A DNA stretch of 21,636 nt. Source: JBBRZF01 sp038236965 (GTDB lineage Bacteria; Acidobacteriota; Terriglobia; Terriglobales; Acidobacteriaceae). Below, piece after piece: positions 1-8,091 of the stretch. The stretch covers positions 1-21,636 of the forward strand of contig JBBRZF010000042.1 in the NCBI GenBank assembly GCA_038236965.1. The letters run 5' to 3'. The position numbers and the translations under genes were made by a program. The notes beneath the pieces were generated by a model, which saw only the letters and a list, made by a program, of their open reading frames with translations, was not told the origin of the DNA and did not search any database. Within the stretch, counting starts at the first letter, position 1, and every line of letters starts with the position of its first letter.

Positions 1-1199
1 GGAGTCGCGATACGGAAGAGATCGTCTCCGAATTGCGCGCTCGCATCGCGCACGAAGAGCCGGGAATCGGCGTCGAGTTTGTCGAAGTCTTACAGGACAT
101 GATCGGCGATCTGTCGAACGAACCGGAAGACGTCTTTATCAAGATGTTCTCCAGCGACGGAGCGCTGCTGCGCGAGTGGGCGCCTAAGATCGGTGACGCT
201 GTTAGCAAAGTGGATGGTGTGGTGGATCTGCGCAATGGGATCGACAACACCATCAGCGGTCCGGCGACGATCTTCACGATCGATCCGCTGACGGCGGCGC
301 GCGCTGGGTTTACGCCCGAAGAGGTTGCGACCGACGCCGCGGCGCTGCTGGAGGGCGAGCCCGCAGCGACTCCGGTGATCGCCAACGACCGGGCGTACAG
401 TGTCCGCGTTCGCTTCCCGGAGGCGAACCGCGCCTCGCTGGATGCGATGAAGAACACGCTGCTGGCGAGCAGCAGTGGACGAACGGCTACGCTGGGTTCG
501 GTGGCGCAAGTCACGGAATTGCCGGGGCAGACGGAGATCCGTCGCGAGAACCTGCAACGCGTGGTGTCGGTGACGGCCAGGCTGGAAGGACGCGATCTTG
601 GAAGCGCGATCGCAGCCGTTCAGAAGACGGTGGCAGGATTGCAGATTCCTCCGTCGATCCGCATAGAGTATGGCGGAAAATTTGAAGAGCAGCAGAAGTC
701 GTTCCGCGACCTGATGTTGGTGCTTCTGCTGGCAGTGGTGTTCGTGTTCATCGTTTTGCTCTTCGAGTTCCGTACGTTTGCGGCGCCGCTGGCAATCCTT
801 TCGTCGGCGCTGCTGTCGACGGCGGGCGTGTTCTTCGCACTGCTGATCACGCGCACTACATTCAATATCGCGTCGTTCATGGGGCTTATCATGGTGATCG
901 GCATCGTCGCCAAGAACGGCATCCTGTTGCTCGATGCAGATCAGAAATTCCGCTCGGAGGGAATGCCTCCGCTGGAAGCAATGGTCCTGGCCGGGCGTCG
1001 CCGTTTGCGTCCCATCATGATGACGGCCATGGCCGCGGCGGCCGGAATGCTCCCGCTAGCGCTCGCTCTTGGAGCAGGATCACAGATGTTGCAACCTCTT
1101 GCTATCGCGGTAATCGGCGGCATCGCAATCTCCATGGTGCTGTCGCTGATCATCACTCCCGCAGTCCACTATTACCTGAGCCACTCAGAAGGGAACTAG
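1..1199 (+). CDS. RND efflux transporter permease, C-terminal part (5' truncated by window edge)
   Basis: The frame is open from nucleotide 3 with no start in sight; the first possible start (TTG at 33) lies inside a conserved porter-domain region, so the gene begins outside the window. About 170 residues of periplasmic porter/docking domain (with the IRREN segment typical just before the last porter subdomain) are followed by FEEQQKSF and five hydrophobic segments at roughly residues 228-247, 252-274, 278-300, 327-346 and 355-380, matching TM8-TM12 of the RND fold. The family exports drugs, metals or lipids using proton motive force, with a membrane-fusion protein and an outer-membrane channel. 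The segment GIVAKNGILLLD is characteristic of the family. Substrate cannot be told; the sequence resembles the general HAE/HME mixture. The next gene starts 3 nt after the stop, so the two are probably co-transcribed. Confidence 0.93.
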   Translation, partial: SRDTEEIVSELRARIAHEEPGIGVEFVEVLQDMIGDLSNEPEDVFIKMFSSDGALLREWAPKIGDAVSKVDGVVDLRNGIDNTISGPATIFTIDPLTAARAGFTPEEVATDAAALLEGEPAATPVIANDRAYSVRVRFPEANRASLDAMKNTLLASSSGRTATLGSVAQVTELPGQTEIRRENLQRVVSVTARLEGRDLGSAIAAVQKTVAGLQIPPSIRIEYGGKFEEQQKSFRDLMLVLLLAVVFVFIVLLFEFRTFAAPLAILSSALLSTAGVFFALLITRTTFNIASFMGLIMVIGIVAKNGILLLDADQKFRSEGMPPLEAMVLAGRRRLRPIMMTAMAAAAGMLPLALALGAGSQMLQPLAIAVIGGIAISMVLSLIITPAVHYYLSHSEGN

Positions 1200-1202
1200 A
1201 TA

Positions 1203-2210
1203 ATGAAAAAGCTATTCTTCGTTTGTGTGATGTTACTTGCCGCGCTGCCGCTGCTGGCGCAGACCTCCAAGCCGCTGTATGAACAGACTGCCAAGTGGAC
1301 CATCGGCGGCGAAGGTGGATGGGATTATCTGACGCTCGATCCGGACGGCAATCGCCTGTTCATCGGACACAGCACGGTCATCACCGTGGTCGATCTGGCA
1401 ACGGGAAAGCAAGTCGGCGAAGTGCCCGCATCGGGCGCACACGGAGTTGCGCTCGTTCCGGAAAAACATCTTGGCTTCAGCACCAATGGCCGTGCGGGCA
1501 CCGTGACCGTGTTCGATTCGCAGACACTGAAGCCGCAGTCGGAGATCAAGGTTGGCGAAAACCCGGACGCCATCATCTACGACACGCACTCCAAGCATGT
1601 GATCGTGATGAACGGACGCAGCAAGGACATGATGGTAATCGACCCTACGACGCTGAAGGTGGTTGCGACGATTCCGCTGGGCGGGAAGTTGGAATTCGCC
1701 GCCACGGATGCCGGACACGTTTACGTGAACGTGGAAGACACGGGCGAGATCGCTTCGGTGGATAGCAAGACCTGGAAGCCCGCTGCGCGCTGGAAGCTGT
1801 CGGGATGCGAAGAGCCTTCAGGCTTGGCCATCGACGAACAACGAGGCCGCCTATTCGCCGTTTGCGGAAACAAGAAGATGATCGTCGTCGATACGAAGAC
1901 GGGCAACAACATCGCTTCGCTGGCAATCGACGACGGGACGGATGCTGCGGGATTCGATCCGGGATTGAAGCTGGCTTTCGCGTCGAATGGCGAAGGAAAT
2001 TTCACCGTGGTTCGTCAGTTGAAAGAGGGCAAGTACGAAGTTGCGGGGAAGGTGGATACCGCGCGCGGTGCACGTACGATGGCGCTCGATCCTAAGACGC
2101 ACAAGATCTATCTGGCGACGGCCGAGTTCGGTGCTCCGGTGGAGGGCCAGCGACGTCCGCCTATCAAGCCGGGAACGTTCATGGTCCTGGTGTATTCGCC
2201 GAGCAAGTAG
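1203..2210 (+). CDS. secreted YVTN/YncE-type beta-propeller protein
   Basis: 335 residues. The N-terminus has a signal peptide (KK, then a hydrophobic run, cleavage probably after LLAQ near residue 20). The rest is made of repeated short blades of the type 'DPDGNRLFIG...VTVVDLATGKQVGEV', with comparable units near residues 45-85, 95-130, 135-165, 205-245 and 285-335; this is the pattern of 7-bladed YVTN/YncE-like propellers. Such proteins are periplasmic or surface binding scaffolds; no catalytic motif is visible. The ATG is 3 nt downstream of the RND permease stop and is preceded by an AGAAGGGA ribosome site inside the end of that gene, so translation is probably coupled. Why a propeller is linked to an RND pump is not shown by the sequence; an accessory role in the periplasm is inference. 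Confidence 0.85.
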   Translation: MKKLFFVCVMLLAALPLLAQTSKPLYEQTAKWTIGGEGGWDYLTLDPDGNRLFIGHSTVITVVDLATGKQVGEVPASGAHGVALVPEKHLGFSTNGRAGTVTVFDSQTLKPQSEIKVGENPDAIIYDTHSKHVIVMNGRSKDMMVIDPTTLKVVATIPLGGKLEFAATDAGHVYVNVEDTGEIASVDSKTWKPAARWKLSGCEEPSGLAIDEQRGRLFAVCGNKKMIVVDTKTGNNIASLAIDDGTDAAGFDPGLKLAFASNGEGNFTVVRQLKEGKYEVAGKVDTARGARTMALDPKTHKIYLATAEFGAPVEGQRRPPIKPGTFMVLVYSPSK

Positions 2211-2238
2211 CCTCGAGTCAGCGTCAGGCCGCAATAGA

Positions 2239-2287
2239 GGGGAGTTTTGCATCAGCCGTGTTTCGGCAGGCGCGAAACTCCCCGTTT
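2239..2287 (+). terminator. intrinsic-terminator-like hairpin after the RND/propeller pair
   Basis: A 12-bp stem (2239-2250 with 2272-2283, one G-T wobble) begins 28 nt after the propeller stop codon. Its 21-nt loop contains a further 4-bp GCCG/CGGC stem. The following T-rich stretch (GTTTGCATTTTCC) is imperfect, so termination efficiency is uncertain. Confidence 0.6.
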
Positions 2288-2365
2288 GCATTTTCCCCAG
2301 CATCGTTCGTGAATTAGGCAAAATTGTGGCTTAGTTAAAAAGTTGTTTTGGTCTCCGCAAACACA

Positions 2366-2393
2366 AAAAGCCCTCCGGAATCGGAGGACTTTG
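2366..2393 (-). terminator. second terminator-like hairpin in the convergent region
   Basis: CCTCCG at 2372-2377 pairs with CGGAGG at 2382-2387 around a GAAT loop, and A/T pairs extend the stem on both sides. Read on the minus strand it ends in CTTTTTGTGTTT, a good U-tract; on the plus strand it is followed by CTTTGTTTAGTTT, so it may work in both directions between the convergent genes. Confidence 0.6.
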
Positions 2394-2459
2394 TTTAGTT
2401 TGATTCATTCCTGCCTGAACCCATGCAGGATTTCCGGATTTCCTGGTGCTAACAAAAGG

Positions 2460-2486
2460 AAAGGCGGGAGATGTCATCCCGCCTTT
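2460..2486 (-). terminator. intrinsic terminator of the phosphoesterase-like gene
   Basis: A perfect 10-bp inverted repeat (2460-2469 with 2477-2486, 7-nt loop) starts 25 nt past the stop codon of the minus-strand gene ending at 2512. The minus-strand 3' side continues TTTCCTTTTGTT, a plausible U-tract. Confidence 0.75.
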
Positions 2487-2511
2487 GTCGACACGCGTGT
2501 GAGCTTTTCGC

Positions 2512-3567
2512 TTACTTGCCGTATTGCACCGTGAAGTGGTGCGCATCCTCGGTGTGGAATTTCTGCAGGAACGGCGAATACGTCTGTACGCTGATGGTTT
2601 TCTGGGCCGGGCTAAAGGCTAGGATTCGGAGATATCCTTGGCCCCCGCTGTTTTGAAAATTAACCTGCATCTGCGGTACGCGATTTCCGTTGACCCCCAC
2701 GTCGCTGCGCCTTTGCGTGCCGCCGGCCTCGCTGCTCAGCACCCCGATGATGTTGGCCTTCGTCTTCAGCAGGCCGTCCCAGAGTTCCTGACCGTTATTA
2801 CCTCGGTCGCCGCCCAGCCCGTATTGAGCCGGGCCACCAGGATCATTGTCGAGCATGTGTGCTCCCTGGGCATTTAAGAAGCCGTTGGTCACCACGATGA
2901 ACTGAGCGTTCGGATGCGCATCGATTACGCTGGAACCCCAAGCCACCGCCGCATCCCGGGCGAAGAATTCCAGATTGAGCAGGATGTACTCTTGCCCCTG
3001 CGCGCTGAAGGTGATGTAGAAGTTTTCATTGGACGAGGCTGGATACGAGGTGGCGCTATACCACGATTTGCCGCTGAACTTCGACGGTCCAAAGTAAGTA
3101 TTGAAGTTCGACGAAAGCCGCGTGCTCAGCCCACCGCCCGAACACGAATTGTCGTAATCACGATTGCCCATTGCCGGGGCGTATGGCAACCCGGCGTTAT
3201 CGATTAAGTCATACGCATTGCGCGCCAGTGTCCACTGTTGGAGTGAGTCGCCACATTCCACGATGTCGCCAAGCCCGAGGACGGCGAGGATGCTCTGTTT
3301 GCCTGCACCTTTGTTGGCAACGATCCATTGCATTTGCGTGTTGAACATATCCATGCTGCCCGTTTTGTTGCAGGCCGAGGGATCGCTCGGCTCGCCCCCG
3401 GACGTGTAGCACTGCGTATCAGGCAACACCACGATGGTGAACTGTTGGTCCGTCACAGGCGGCGGTGTTGTCGCCGATGACGAAGTCGAACCACTGCCTC
3501 CACCGCAAGCGACTGCCAGCATTACGATAGCCGAACTGAGGACAACAAGAATGCGATGCGGACCCAT
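2512..3567 (-). CDS. lipoprotein of the calcineurin-like metallophosphoesterase family, metal site degenerate
   Basis: 351 residues. A lipoprotein signal is clear: a hydrophobic run ending LAVAC with the lipid-anchored Cys at 21, then a Ser/Thr/Pro-rich linker. From residue 44 the order of calcineurin-fold motifs is recognisable: VLPDTQ (50-52), GLGDIVE (98-104), AMGNRDYD (132-139), VVTNGFLN (225-232) and VLSSEAGG (276-283). In active members the last three are normally GNHD, a TH pair and a GH-containing motif, so three His-bearing motifs are changed (R136, N228, S278-S279). The fold is probably kept but classical dinuclear-metal hydrolysis is doubtful. ATG with GGAGG 5 nt upstream fixes the start. 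It lies 122 bp after the epimerase gene on the same strand and ends at terminators. A surface-anchored binding role in the polysaccharide locus is inference. Confidence 0.8.
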   Translation of the reverse strand: MGPHRILVVLSSAIVMLAVACGGGSGSTSSSATTPPPVTDQQFTIVVLPDTQCYTSGGEPSDPSACNKTGSMDMFNTQMQWIVANKGAGKQSILAVLGLGDIVECGDSLQQWTLARNAYDLIDNAGLPYAPAMGNRDYDNSCSGGGLSTRLSSNFNTYFGPSKFSGKSWYSATSYPASSNENFYITFSAQGQEYILLNLEFFARDAAVAWGSSVIDAHPNAQFIVVTNGFLNAQGAHMLDNDPGGPAQYGLGGDRGNNGQELWDGLLKTKANIIGVLSSEAGGTQRRSDVGVNGNRVPQMQVNFQNSGGQGYLRILAFSPAQKTISVQTYSPFLQKFHTEDAHHFTVQYGK

Positions 3568-3590
3568 AGCAACCTCCAGAGTGTTGGGAA
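3568..3590 (-). promoter_or_regulatory. leader motif and ribosome site, phosphoesterase-like gene
   Basis: The minus-strand leader reads TTCCCAACAC then CTGGAGG, 5 nt before ATG. It matches the leaders at 4704-4725, 7990-8010 and 13282-13305 in sequence and in distance from the start. Confidence 0.4.
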
Positions 3591-3689
3591 GAGAGTAGGT
3601 GATTCTGAGTTGCCTCTGGCTTTACCTGCTTCCCCCGCTACTACCGGTGGAGGAAAGTTAGATTTCAGCTCTTCTGCCTGGTACGTGAT

Positions 3690-4703
3690 TCAGGCGGCGT
3701 TGCCGAGTGAGGACGATTTTGTACCATTCTGTGCGCGATACCAATTTACGAAGTTCGCGAGCCCGGTCTCAAAGGGCGTCTTAGGTTCGTAGCCCAGCAG
3801 ATCACGGGCCTTCGAGATGTCGGCCCAGGTTAGGGGCACGTCCCCGGGTTGGTCGCAACGCTGGTCGCGTAGAGCGGGTCGTCCTATCGTGCGCTCTAAA
3901 TCATCCAACAGGCGCTTCAGCGTAACCGGGTGCGAGTTGCCGAGATTGAACACTTCGAAACGAGCACCATGCTTGACCTCAGGCTCATACTTCATCGCCG
4001 CAACAATGCCGCTCACAATGTCGTTCACGTAGGTGTAGTCACGTCCCGCTGAGCCATCGCCGAAGACAGGAACTGGTGAACCGGACTCGATCAATTTCGT
4101 GAACTTGTGGATTGCCAAATCCGGTCGCTGTCGAGGGCCGAACACGGTAAAAAATCGAAGGCAATTGACGCTGATCCCGAACAGGTGCGCGTAGGTGTAG
4201 GCCATCAGTTCACCCGATAATTTGGAAGCCGCGTAAGGAGAAATCGGACGCATCTCCACCTGATCCTCGCGGAATGGCGCTTTTGACGTAGCCCCGTACA
4301 CCGAACTTGAAGACCCGAAAACGAGTTTCGGCACCTTGTACGCGCGGCACAACTCCAGCAGGGTAACGGTGCCGGCGATGTTGGCGTGCTCGTACAAGCA
4401 AGGGTCGGCGATCGATGGCTGCACTCCCGCGTAGGCCGCCAGATGCACTACGATCTGCGGCTGTGTCTCCTCGAACACGTGCTCCAGTTTTACCCGGTCG
4501 CAGATGTCGACACAGAAGAAACGGAAGGTGCCATGGGTTGCGATTCCGTCGAGATTCGCCCGCTTCACCGCTGGCGAATAGAAGTCCGTCAGGCTGTCAA
4601 CAATCGCAAGCCGAACTCCTGAGTCGATTAGTTGTTCACACAAGTGCGAGCCGATGAACCCGGCCCCACCGGTCACCAATACCGAGGATCTTGGAAACTT
4701 CAT
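3690..4703 (-). CDS. NAD-dependent nucleotide-sugar epimerase, UDP-glucuronate 4-epimerase-like
   Basis: 337 residues, an extended short-chain dehydrogenase. The NAD-binding Rossmann motif TGGAGFIG is at 11-18, an acidic residue for NAD ribose at D36, the catalytic Ser in SSSSVYG (131-137), and the catalytic pair Y157-x3-K161 in YAASK. The segment RFFTVFGPRQRPDLAIHKFT (183-202) is typical of enzymes interconverting UDP-glucuronate and UDP-galacturonate, as opposed to plain GalE; related 4-epimerases remain possible. It would act in the cytosol to supply an activated sugar to the polysaccharide locus. The frame is open further upstream to 4808, but that would run into the preceding gene; the ATG at 4703 has GGAG 5 nt upstream and puts the Rossmann motif at the expected N-terminal position. 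It follows the modular lectin gene by 76 bp. Confidence 0.9.
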   Translation of the reverse strand: MKFPRSSVLVTGGAGFIGSHLCEQLIDSGVRLAIVDSLTDFYSPAVKRANLDGIATHGTFRFFCVDICDRVKLEHVFEETQPQIVVHLAAYAGVQPSIADPCLYEHANIAGTVTLLELCRAYKVPKLVFGSSSSVYGATSKAPFREDQVEMRPISPYAASKLSGELMAYTYAHLFGISVNCLRFFTVFGPRQRPDLAIHKFTKLIESGSPVPVFGDGSAGRDYTYVNDIVSGIVAAMKYEPEVKHGARFEVFNLGNSHPVTLKRLLDDLERTIGRPALRDQRCDQPGDVPLTWADISKARDLLGYEPKTPFETGLANFVNWYRAQNGTKSSSLGNAA

Positions 4704-4725
4704 AGGAGCTCCAGAGTTGTCGGAA
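4704..4725 (-). promoter_or_regulatory. leader motif and ribosome site, epimerase gene
   Basis: The minus-strand leader TTCCGACAA-CTCTGGAG precedes the ATG by a distance within 2 nt of the related leaders at 3568-3590, 7990-8010 and 13282-13305. The GGAG here decides the start at 4703. Confidence 0.4.
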
Positions 4726-4739
4726 ACGTGATGGAGTGA

Positions 4740-4759
4740 AGGGGAGGAAGCCCTCCCCT
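4740..4759 (-). other. 8-bp stem-loop between the lectin and epimerase genes
   Basis: AGGGGAGG (4740-4747) pairs perfectly with CCTCCCCT (4752-4759) around a 4-nt loop, 20 nt past the stop of the modular gene. There is no U-tract on the minus strand, so this is better described as an intercistronic stem-loop than as a proven terminator; it could protect or separate the two transcripts. Confidence 0.4.
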
Positions 4760-4779
4760 CATTGTTTGATTTGAGAGGT

Positions 4780-7700
4780 CTAGAGAAGCGTGTAAGTCGC
4801 GGTTGCAACGCCGCTACTTTGCATGCCGGTAGCTACGGCCATTGCCTTTACGGTTGTGGTGGTAGTTACGGAGATAGGCCCGGTGTACTGAGTGGAGTTT
4901 AACGTCGGTGTTGTGCCATCGACGGTGTAGTAGATGGTTGAACCGGAAGTGTCGTCCGAGAGAGTCACCGTCTGCGCCGAAGTGTAGGAGCCAGCGGGCG
5001 GATTGAACGTCGGAGTCGCTACTGTCGGGGTGACCGAGCCGCCCGCGGACAGTGACCAATCAAGAACGTCCTGAACCGCTAACTTGCTGCCGGTTGCGCC
5101 AGTGAAACCCGCCCAAGCGGAGCTGCCGCCAACCAGCGACGGGATATTCACATCGAAAGCGAGCGTGTAGGGCACGACCACTGGGTTCGTTTCATCCGAG
5201 ATGACCATTCGCAGCACGGCGCCGTCGTAGGTCATATGGACTGTGTACACATCCCCGTTATGCAGATCGATGCCGGTGCCGGTGAGATCTATGGAGGGAA
5301 CGGTTGGCCGGGCACCGTTGGTGAAGATGCCCGTAGAGTCGGGGCCTTCGCCGGCATTACTAAAGAGATCGAACTTGATCGCCATGCTGTTTTTGATCGA
5401 GGGAGTATTGCTTGAGCCGTAGCCTAACGCCTGGCCGGTCCCGCCTATCGCAGTGGGACCGCTTCCCTGGATCGTAAAAGTAAAGCCGTCCGCAGTCGGC
5501 TGCGTGATCTGAAAATCGAAATCGGTGGTGAATGACTGGATGTTAACCGCCGAAGAAAAGAACGCGCTGCCTTGTTGCGCACCTAGGGCTGGAGTGATGC
5601 GCAAGCGATTGCTGGATAGGGCTGCACTTCCGTTCATCTGCAGGCCGCCTGCGGTGAATCCGCCACTGTAGTCGATAGCGAGTGTCGCGGTGTTGATGGT
5701 GTACTTTGCGCTGGCAATCGCGCTGTCCTGCATCCCCGAAGCGCTGGCGATGGCCTTGATAGTTTCAGTGAATGGCACGGAGATAGGCCCCGCGTAAGGC
5801 ATCGAACTCGTCGTCGGCACGGACCCATCGACGGTATAGAAAATCGACGCACTCGCAGTTGCGTCTGTGATGGTCACAGACTGTGCCGTGGAATAGGTTC
5901 CGGCCGGTGGTGAGAACGAGGGCGTCGCTACTTGCGCTAGATTGATCGTATAGGTTGCACTTGATACCGGACTATTCGCCAGGTTCGACGAAGTAGCCAT
6001 CGCCATGATGGTTGTGGTAGTCGAGACCGGGATAGGAGATGTGTACACCGCCGAACTCGTCGTCGGCGTAGAACCGTCGGTCGTGTAGAAAATGGTCGCG
6101 CCCGAGGTTGCGTCTGTGATGGTCACAGACTGTACGGTGGAATAAGTTCCCGCAGATGGCGAGAACGACGGCGTCGCGACTTGCGACACTAGATTGATCG
6201 TATAGGTTGCACTTGATACCGGACTATTCGCCAGGGTCGAAGAAGTCGCCATCGCCATGATGGTTGTGGTAGCCGAGACCGGGAGAGGAGAAGTGTACAC
6301 CGCCGAACTCGCCGTAGGCGTTGACCCGTTCGTCGTGTAGTGAATGGTCGCGCCCGAGGTTGCATCGGAGAGCGTAACCGATTGCGCGGAGGTATAGGTT
6401 CCCGCGGCTGGAGAGAATGTCGGTGCCGCTGTCGTACTGGTAGTGAAAGTGAAATTGGTCGAACTGGTGGCAACCATCCCAACTTGTGTACTCGCCGTGA
6501 TGTGGCCAGAGCTAGCTCCACTCGGAACTGCAACTACTGCTTCCGTCGACGAGGTCGATATCACCTGCGCGACCCGGCCATCGAATGCAAAGGTTGTAGC
6601 AGCGTCCAGATTTGTACCGCTGATTGTGACCTGTGTGCCTTGCGGGCCGGCAGTTGGCGAGAAGGAAGTGATCGTCGGCTGCGCTCCTGCTCCGAGCGTC
6701 AGAGTATTGTGCAGGTAACGAAGCGTTTTGTTGTCGCTGCCTAAGACGACGACGCCGGTTGAGACGTCAACATTCTGCTTGGTAGAGGCGGGATTGTTGA
6801 TATTCACATCCGTCGTACCTTGCAGGATCGGTGCTCCTGGACCGGGCGGAAAGCTGATAGCGCTCAAGCTGGTTACCTTGTAATAAATCGACTGGGGTGT
6901 TCCCGCATCGGGTGTTGTTGCGAAAATGTACAACCGGTTGTCCGGCAGATCCAGCAGCACGATCGGACGGGTGTGATTGTCGGACACGTTGCCGAAGGTT
7001 GTGTTAGACCATGTTCCGCCGGAACTTCTGACCAGCAACATCACGAGCGGGGAACCCGAAGACGATTGCGATGTCTTCACCGCCGCGAACACGCGACCGT
7101 TGTTATCCGTCTTGAGGTTCATGTGGTCATCGGCGCCATTTGAAATGGCAAGTGCGGTTTCCTCTGTCGCCCATGACGTGGCCGAGGCCCCATCCGTATG
7201 CACGATGAAGTAGTCTTTTTTCGTGCTCTGGTTGCTCCAAAATACGCCGATCTTCCCCAGGCCAAAGGCGATGATCGAGCAGATGTCGTCGCTATTCAGG
7301 TTGTTAGTGCTGGACGTTGTTACCGGAAGCCGGATGGGTGTAGCCCAGACATTGTCACTGGGCGGTACGCCTACGCTGTGATTGACCATCACGTGTCCGG
7401 ACTGGTTGTAAGTGACCCAGAGCATGCCGGAGGTATCTTTTGCCACCACCAGGGACTCGGAGTTACCCTGGGTCACCGTGACGGGAAATCCTGAATCCAG
7501 CGAGTACGATTGGGTAGACGAGTTATAGCTGAAGCGGTACAGACGTCCCCAAGTTCTTGGGTCTGTTGTTGAGGAACCGCTAGTCGCGAAGATGTGGGAT
7601 ACCACATACAGCTTGTCTGAAGCGGAATCCCACAGTGCATCGCCCTTAGTGCCGTTGCGATCATCAATCTGGGTGCCAGTGTCCGTCCAACTCTGAGTTC

Positions 7701-7989
7701 CGGAATTAAGTCGGTAGATGTGGTAGGCCTGGGCGGAGGAGTTATATAACGACCCCCACCACACACCGTCATTGAACCAGAGCTTACTTTCTGGTTTCTC
7801 TCCAGTCGGCGCCGAATTCGACGTCGAGCCATAGGAAAAATCCCGGTACCCGGCCAGCGGTGTCTGCGCGCTTGCTGAAACCCAAGCGACCATTATCACG
7901 TACACAACCAGAGTTGCTCGCGTGAGGGCTCCCCCCATGACGCGCAGCTTGGCGATTTGCTTATCCGAATTGTTGTTAAGGAATTTCAT
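4780..7989 (-). CDS. large secreted modular protein: propeller-like domain, IPT/TIG, chitobiase-type repeats, legume-lectin-type domain
   Basis: 1069 residues from the chosen ATG. A hydrophobic signal segment (about 20-41) ends SASA before QTPLAGYRDFSYG. Residues 47-430 form a Trp-rich repetitive domain that looks like a beta-propeller and is paralogous to the N-terminus of the protein at 11290-13281 (shared block PTGEKPESKLWFNDGVWW). Then come an IPT/TIG Ig-like domain (438-517), three chitobiase/hexosaminidase C-terminal-type repeats (about 521-600, 603-684, 686-766), a legume-lectin-type beta-sandwich (about 768-983, with DGFTFTIQ and MAIKFDLFSN), and a fourth repeat (986-1069). No catalytic motif is evident; glycan binding at the cell surface or in the matrix is the likely role. 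The frame is open up to 8064, but the ATG at 7989 sits behind the same leader motif as its paralogue; an internal ATG at 7938 would still give a signal peptide. Confidence 0.82.
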   Translation of the reverse strand: MKFLNNNSDKQIAKLRVMGGALTRATLVVYVIMVAWVSASAQTPLAGYRDFSYGSTSNSAPTGEKPESKLWFNDGVWWGSLYNSSAQAYHIYRLNSGTQSWTDTGTQIDDRNGTKGDALWDSASDKLYVVSHIFATSGSSTTDPRTWGRLYRFSYNSSTQSYSLDSGFPVTVTQGNSESLVVAKDTSGMLWVTYNQSGHVMVNHSVGVPPSDNVWATPIRLPVTTSSTNNLNSDDICSIIAFGLGKIGVFWSNQSTKKDYFIVHTDGASATSWATEETALAISNGADDHMNLKTDNNGRVFAAVKTSQSSSGSPLVMLLVRSSGGTWSNTTFGNVSDNHTRPIVLLDLPDNRLYIFATTPDAGTPQSIYYKVTSLSAISFPPGPGAPILQGTTDVNINNPASTKQNVDVSTGVVVLGSDNKTLRYLHNTLTLGAGAQPTITSFSPTAGPQGTQVTISGTNLDAATTFAFDGRVAQVISTSSTEAVVAVPSGASSGHITASTQVGMVATSSTNFTFTTSTTAAPTFSPAAGTYTSAQSVTLSDATSGATIHYTTNGSTPTASSAVYTSPLPVSATTTIMAMATSSTLANSPVSSATYTINLVSQVATPSFSPSAGTYSTVQSVTITDATSGATIFYTTDGSTPTTSSAVYTSPIPVSTTTTIMAMATSSNLANSPVSSATYTINLAQVATPSFSPPAGTYSTAQSVTITDATASASIFYTVDGSVPTTSSMPYAGPISVPFTETIKAIASASGMQDSAIASAKYTINTATLAIDYSGGFTAGGLQMNGSAALSSNRLRITPALGAQQGSAFFSSAVNIQSFTTDFDFQITQPTADGFTFTIQGSGPTAIGGTGQALGYGSSNTPSIKNSMAIKFDLFSNAGEGPDSTGIFTNGARPTVPSIDLTGTGIDLHNGDVYTVHMTYDGAVLRMVISDETNPVVVPYTLAFDVNIPSLVGGSSAWAGFTGATGSKLAVQDVLDWSLSAGGSVTPTVATPTFNPPAGSYTSAQTVTLSDDTSGSTIYYTVDGTTPTLNSTQYTGPISVTTTTTVKAMAVATGMQSSGVATATYTLL
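4783..5030 (-). repeat. fourth chitobiase-C-terminal-type repeat, diverged
   Basis: Encodes VATPTFNPPAGSYTSAQTVT followed by TIYYTVDGTTPTLNS, the same unit as the three repeats at 5692-6430, but separated from them by the lectin-type domain and clearly more diverged at the DNA level. Confidence 0.7.
5692..6430 (-). repeat. three tandem ~84-codon repeats inside the modular protein gene
   Basis: Units at about 6190-6430, 5938-6186 and 5692-5934 encode almost the same domain (SGATIxYTTxGSTPTxSSAVYTSPxPVS). A 47-bp stretch is identical between 5937-5983 and 6189-6235, an offset of exactly 252 bp or 84 codons. The near-identity points to recent duplication or ongoing homogenisation. Confidence 0.85.
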
Positions 7990-8010
7990 GTCACTACGAC
8001 CGTGTGGGAG
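7990..8010 (-). promoter_or_regulatory. leader motif upstream of the modular lectin gene
   Basis: The minus-strand sequence CTCCCACACGG lies 11-21 nt upstream of the ATG, like the leaders at 3568-3590, 4704-4725 and 13282-13305. Unlike those, no good GGAG is present before this ATG, so initiation may be weak or the real start may be internal. Confidence 0.35.
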
Positions 8011-8091
8011 CGACCTCCCCAATGCTTCGCCATTGGTTGCTAGAACTGCTCTGCAAACCAGCAACGTGGCCCTCGGTTGCTGCTCACATCA

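Noticed and set aside
3568..3689. Possible c-di-GMP (GEMM-like) riboswitch in the minus-strand leader of the phosphoesterase-like gene (a CCGGTAGTAGCGGGGG stretch)
   Set aside because: Only a short 3'-like stretch resembles the GEMM consensus; the 5' conserved helices and the GAAA tetraloop receptor arrangement could not be found. A covariance-model search would decide.
4704..4808. Longer N-terminus for the epimerase beginning at 4808
   Set aside because: It would overlap the preceding gene, lacks a ribosome site and adds 35 non-conserved residues before the Rossmann motif; the ATG at 4703 has GGAG at the right distance.
7990..8064. 25-residue extension of the modular lectin protein beginning at 8064
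   Set aside because: The extension would put charged residues before an otherwise normal signal peptide and run through the leader motif shared with the paralogue.
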